From: Vallitalea sp.
Lineage (GTDB): Bacteria > Bacillota > Clostridia > Lachnospirales > Vallitaleaceae
Direction of reading: 5' to 3'
NCBI GenBank assembly: GCA_025210515.1
Contig: JAOARM010000033.1
Coordinates: 228,758-292,757, forward strand
DNA: 64,000 nucleotides
Shown here: piece after piece, positions 63,919 to 64,000 of the stretch
How the letters are laid out: every line of letters starts with the position of its first letter
Position numbering within the stretch: position 1 is the stretch's first letter
Made by a program: the position numbers and the translations under genes
Notes under the pieces: generated by a model
Databases searched by the model: none
Seen by the model: only the letters and a program-made list of their open reading frames with translations
What the model was told of the DNA's origin: nothing

Positions 63919-64000
63919 GGGTAATATGGAGCACGAGCCATGGACGGCGAGGTCAGCTATTTTAAACACGGACGTTTAACTAGCTGACGGAATATTACCC
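63919..64000. ncRNA. Multi-hairpin structured element upstream of carA
   Basis: GGGTAATAT (63919-63927) pairs with ATATTACCC (63992-64000), enclosing two hairpins. One is GCC-ATGGAC-GGC (63937-63948). The other is GTCAGCT...AGCTGAC (63952-63958 / 63982-63988), with inner TTAAAC-ACGGAC-GTTTAA (62-67/74-79 of the 639xx block). Both loops contain GGAC. It resembles repeated GGAC-loop elements seen in Firmicute intergenic regions, from memory only. It could be a cis-regulatory RNA of carAB or a mobile repeat. Confidence 0.6.

Noticed and set aside
1..64000. tRNA or rRNA genes
   Set aside because: Scanning for tRNA cloverleaf landmarks (GTTCRANNC, CCA-type ends) and conserved rRNA stretches gave nothing convincing.

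Overview
The window is low-GC (roughly 30%) DNA that looks like the chromosome of an endospore-forming member of the Clostridia. The main evidence is a complete spoIIIAA-AB-AC-AD-AE-AF-AG-AH cluster. Around it lie typical Firmicute neighbours: efp, an M24 aminopeptidase, nusB, xseA/xseB, ispA, an Asp23 protein and a YqeG-type phosphatase. I cannot name the species. Almost every gene is on the minus strand.

From left to right, 1-17.3 kb is conserved housekeeping DNA. In transcription order (right to left) it holds yqeG-like, aroE, aroK, aroQ, an aminopeptidase and efp; then spoIIIAA to spoIIIAH; then the Asp23 protein; then nusB, xseA, xseB, ispA and a divergent-PAP2 gene cut by the window edge. 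A yibE/yibF-like membrane gene (9.4-10.6 kb) is one of only two convincing plus-strand genes. From 54.9 to 63.8 kb there is a second conserved block: carA-carB, a GH3 lipoprotein, a two-subunit NfnAB/SudAB-type flavoprotein oxidoreductase and a small YdcZ-type transporter. A folded, multi-hairpin element ends exactly at the window edge (63919-64000).

Between them, about 17.6-54.3 kb is an accessory region of about 45 short, unrelated genes, all on the minus strand. They include seven GNAT acetyltransferases, four calcineurin-like phosphoesterases, three Nudix proteins, two methyltransferases, a dCTP deaminase, an adenosine deaminase, a choline-kinase-like protein, a GGDEF protein and many unknowns. 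From 30 to 54 kb many genes are followed by imperfectly palindromic repeats of 85-106 bp or about 165 bp. The ends of these repeats match integron attC core boxes (RYYYAAC and GTTRRRY) in the correct orientation relative to the genes. At the upstream end lies a broken tyrosine recombinase (54305-54845) resembling the XerC/IntI-like family. I read the region as a large, sedentary integron-like cassette array in a clostridial chromosome whose integrase is dead in this copy. Repeats are sharpest near the recombinase and progressively eroded away from it. This is the most unusual system in the window.

Within the array several cassettes are decaying. These are a frameshifted Cys-rich gene (50630-51063), a frameshifted possible PD-(D/E)XK-type gene (40203-40924), a broken DUF4160/DUF2442 pair (46051-46570) and the first 40 codons of an epimerase (32807-32932). 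One cassette encodes a pyrophosphatase-like domain fused to a Nudix domain (41888-42643).
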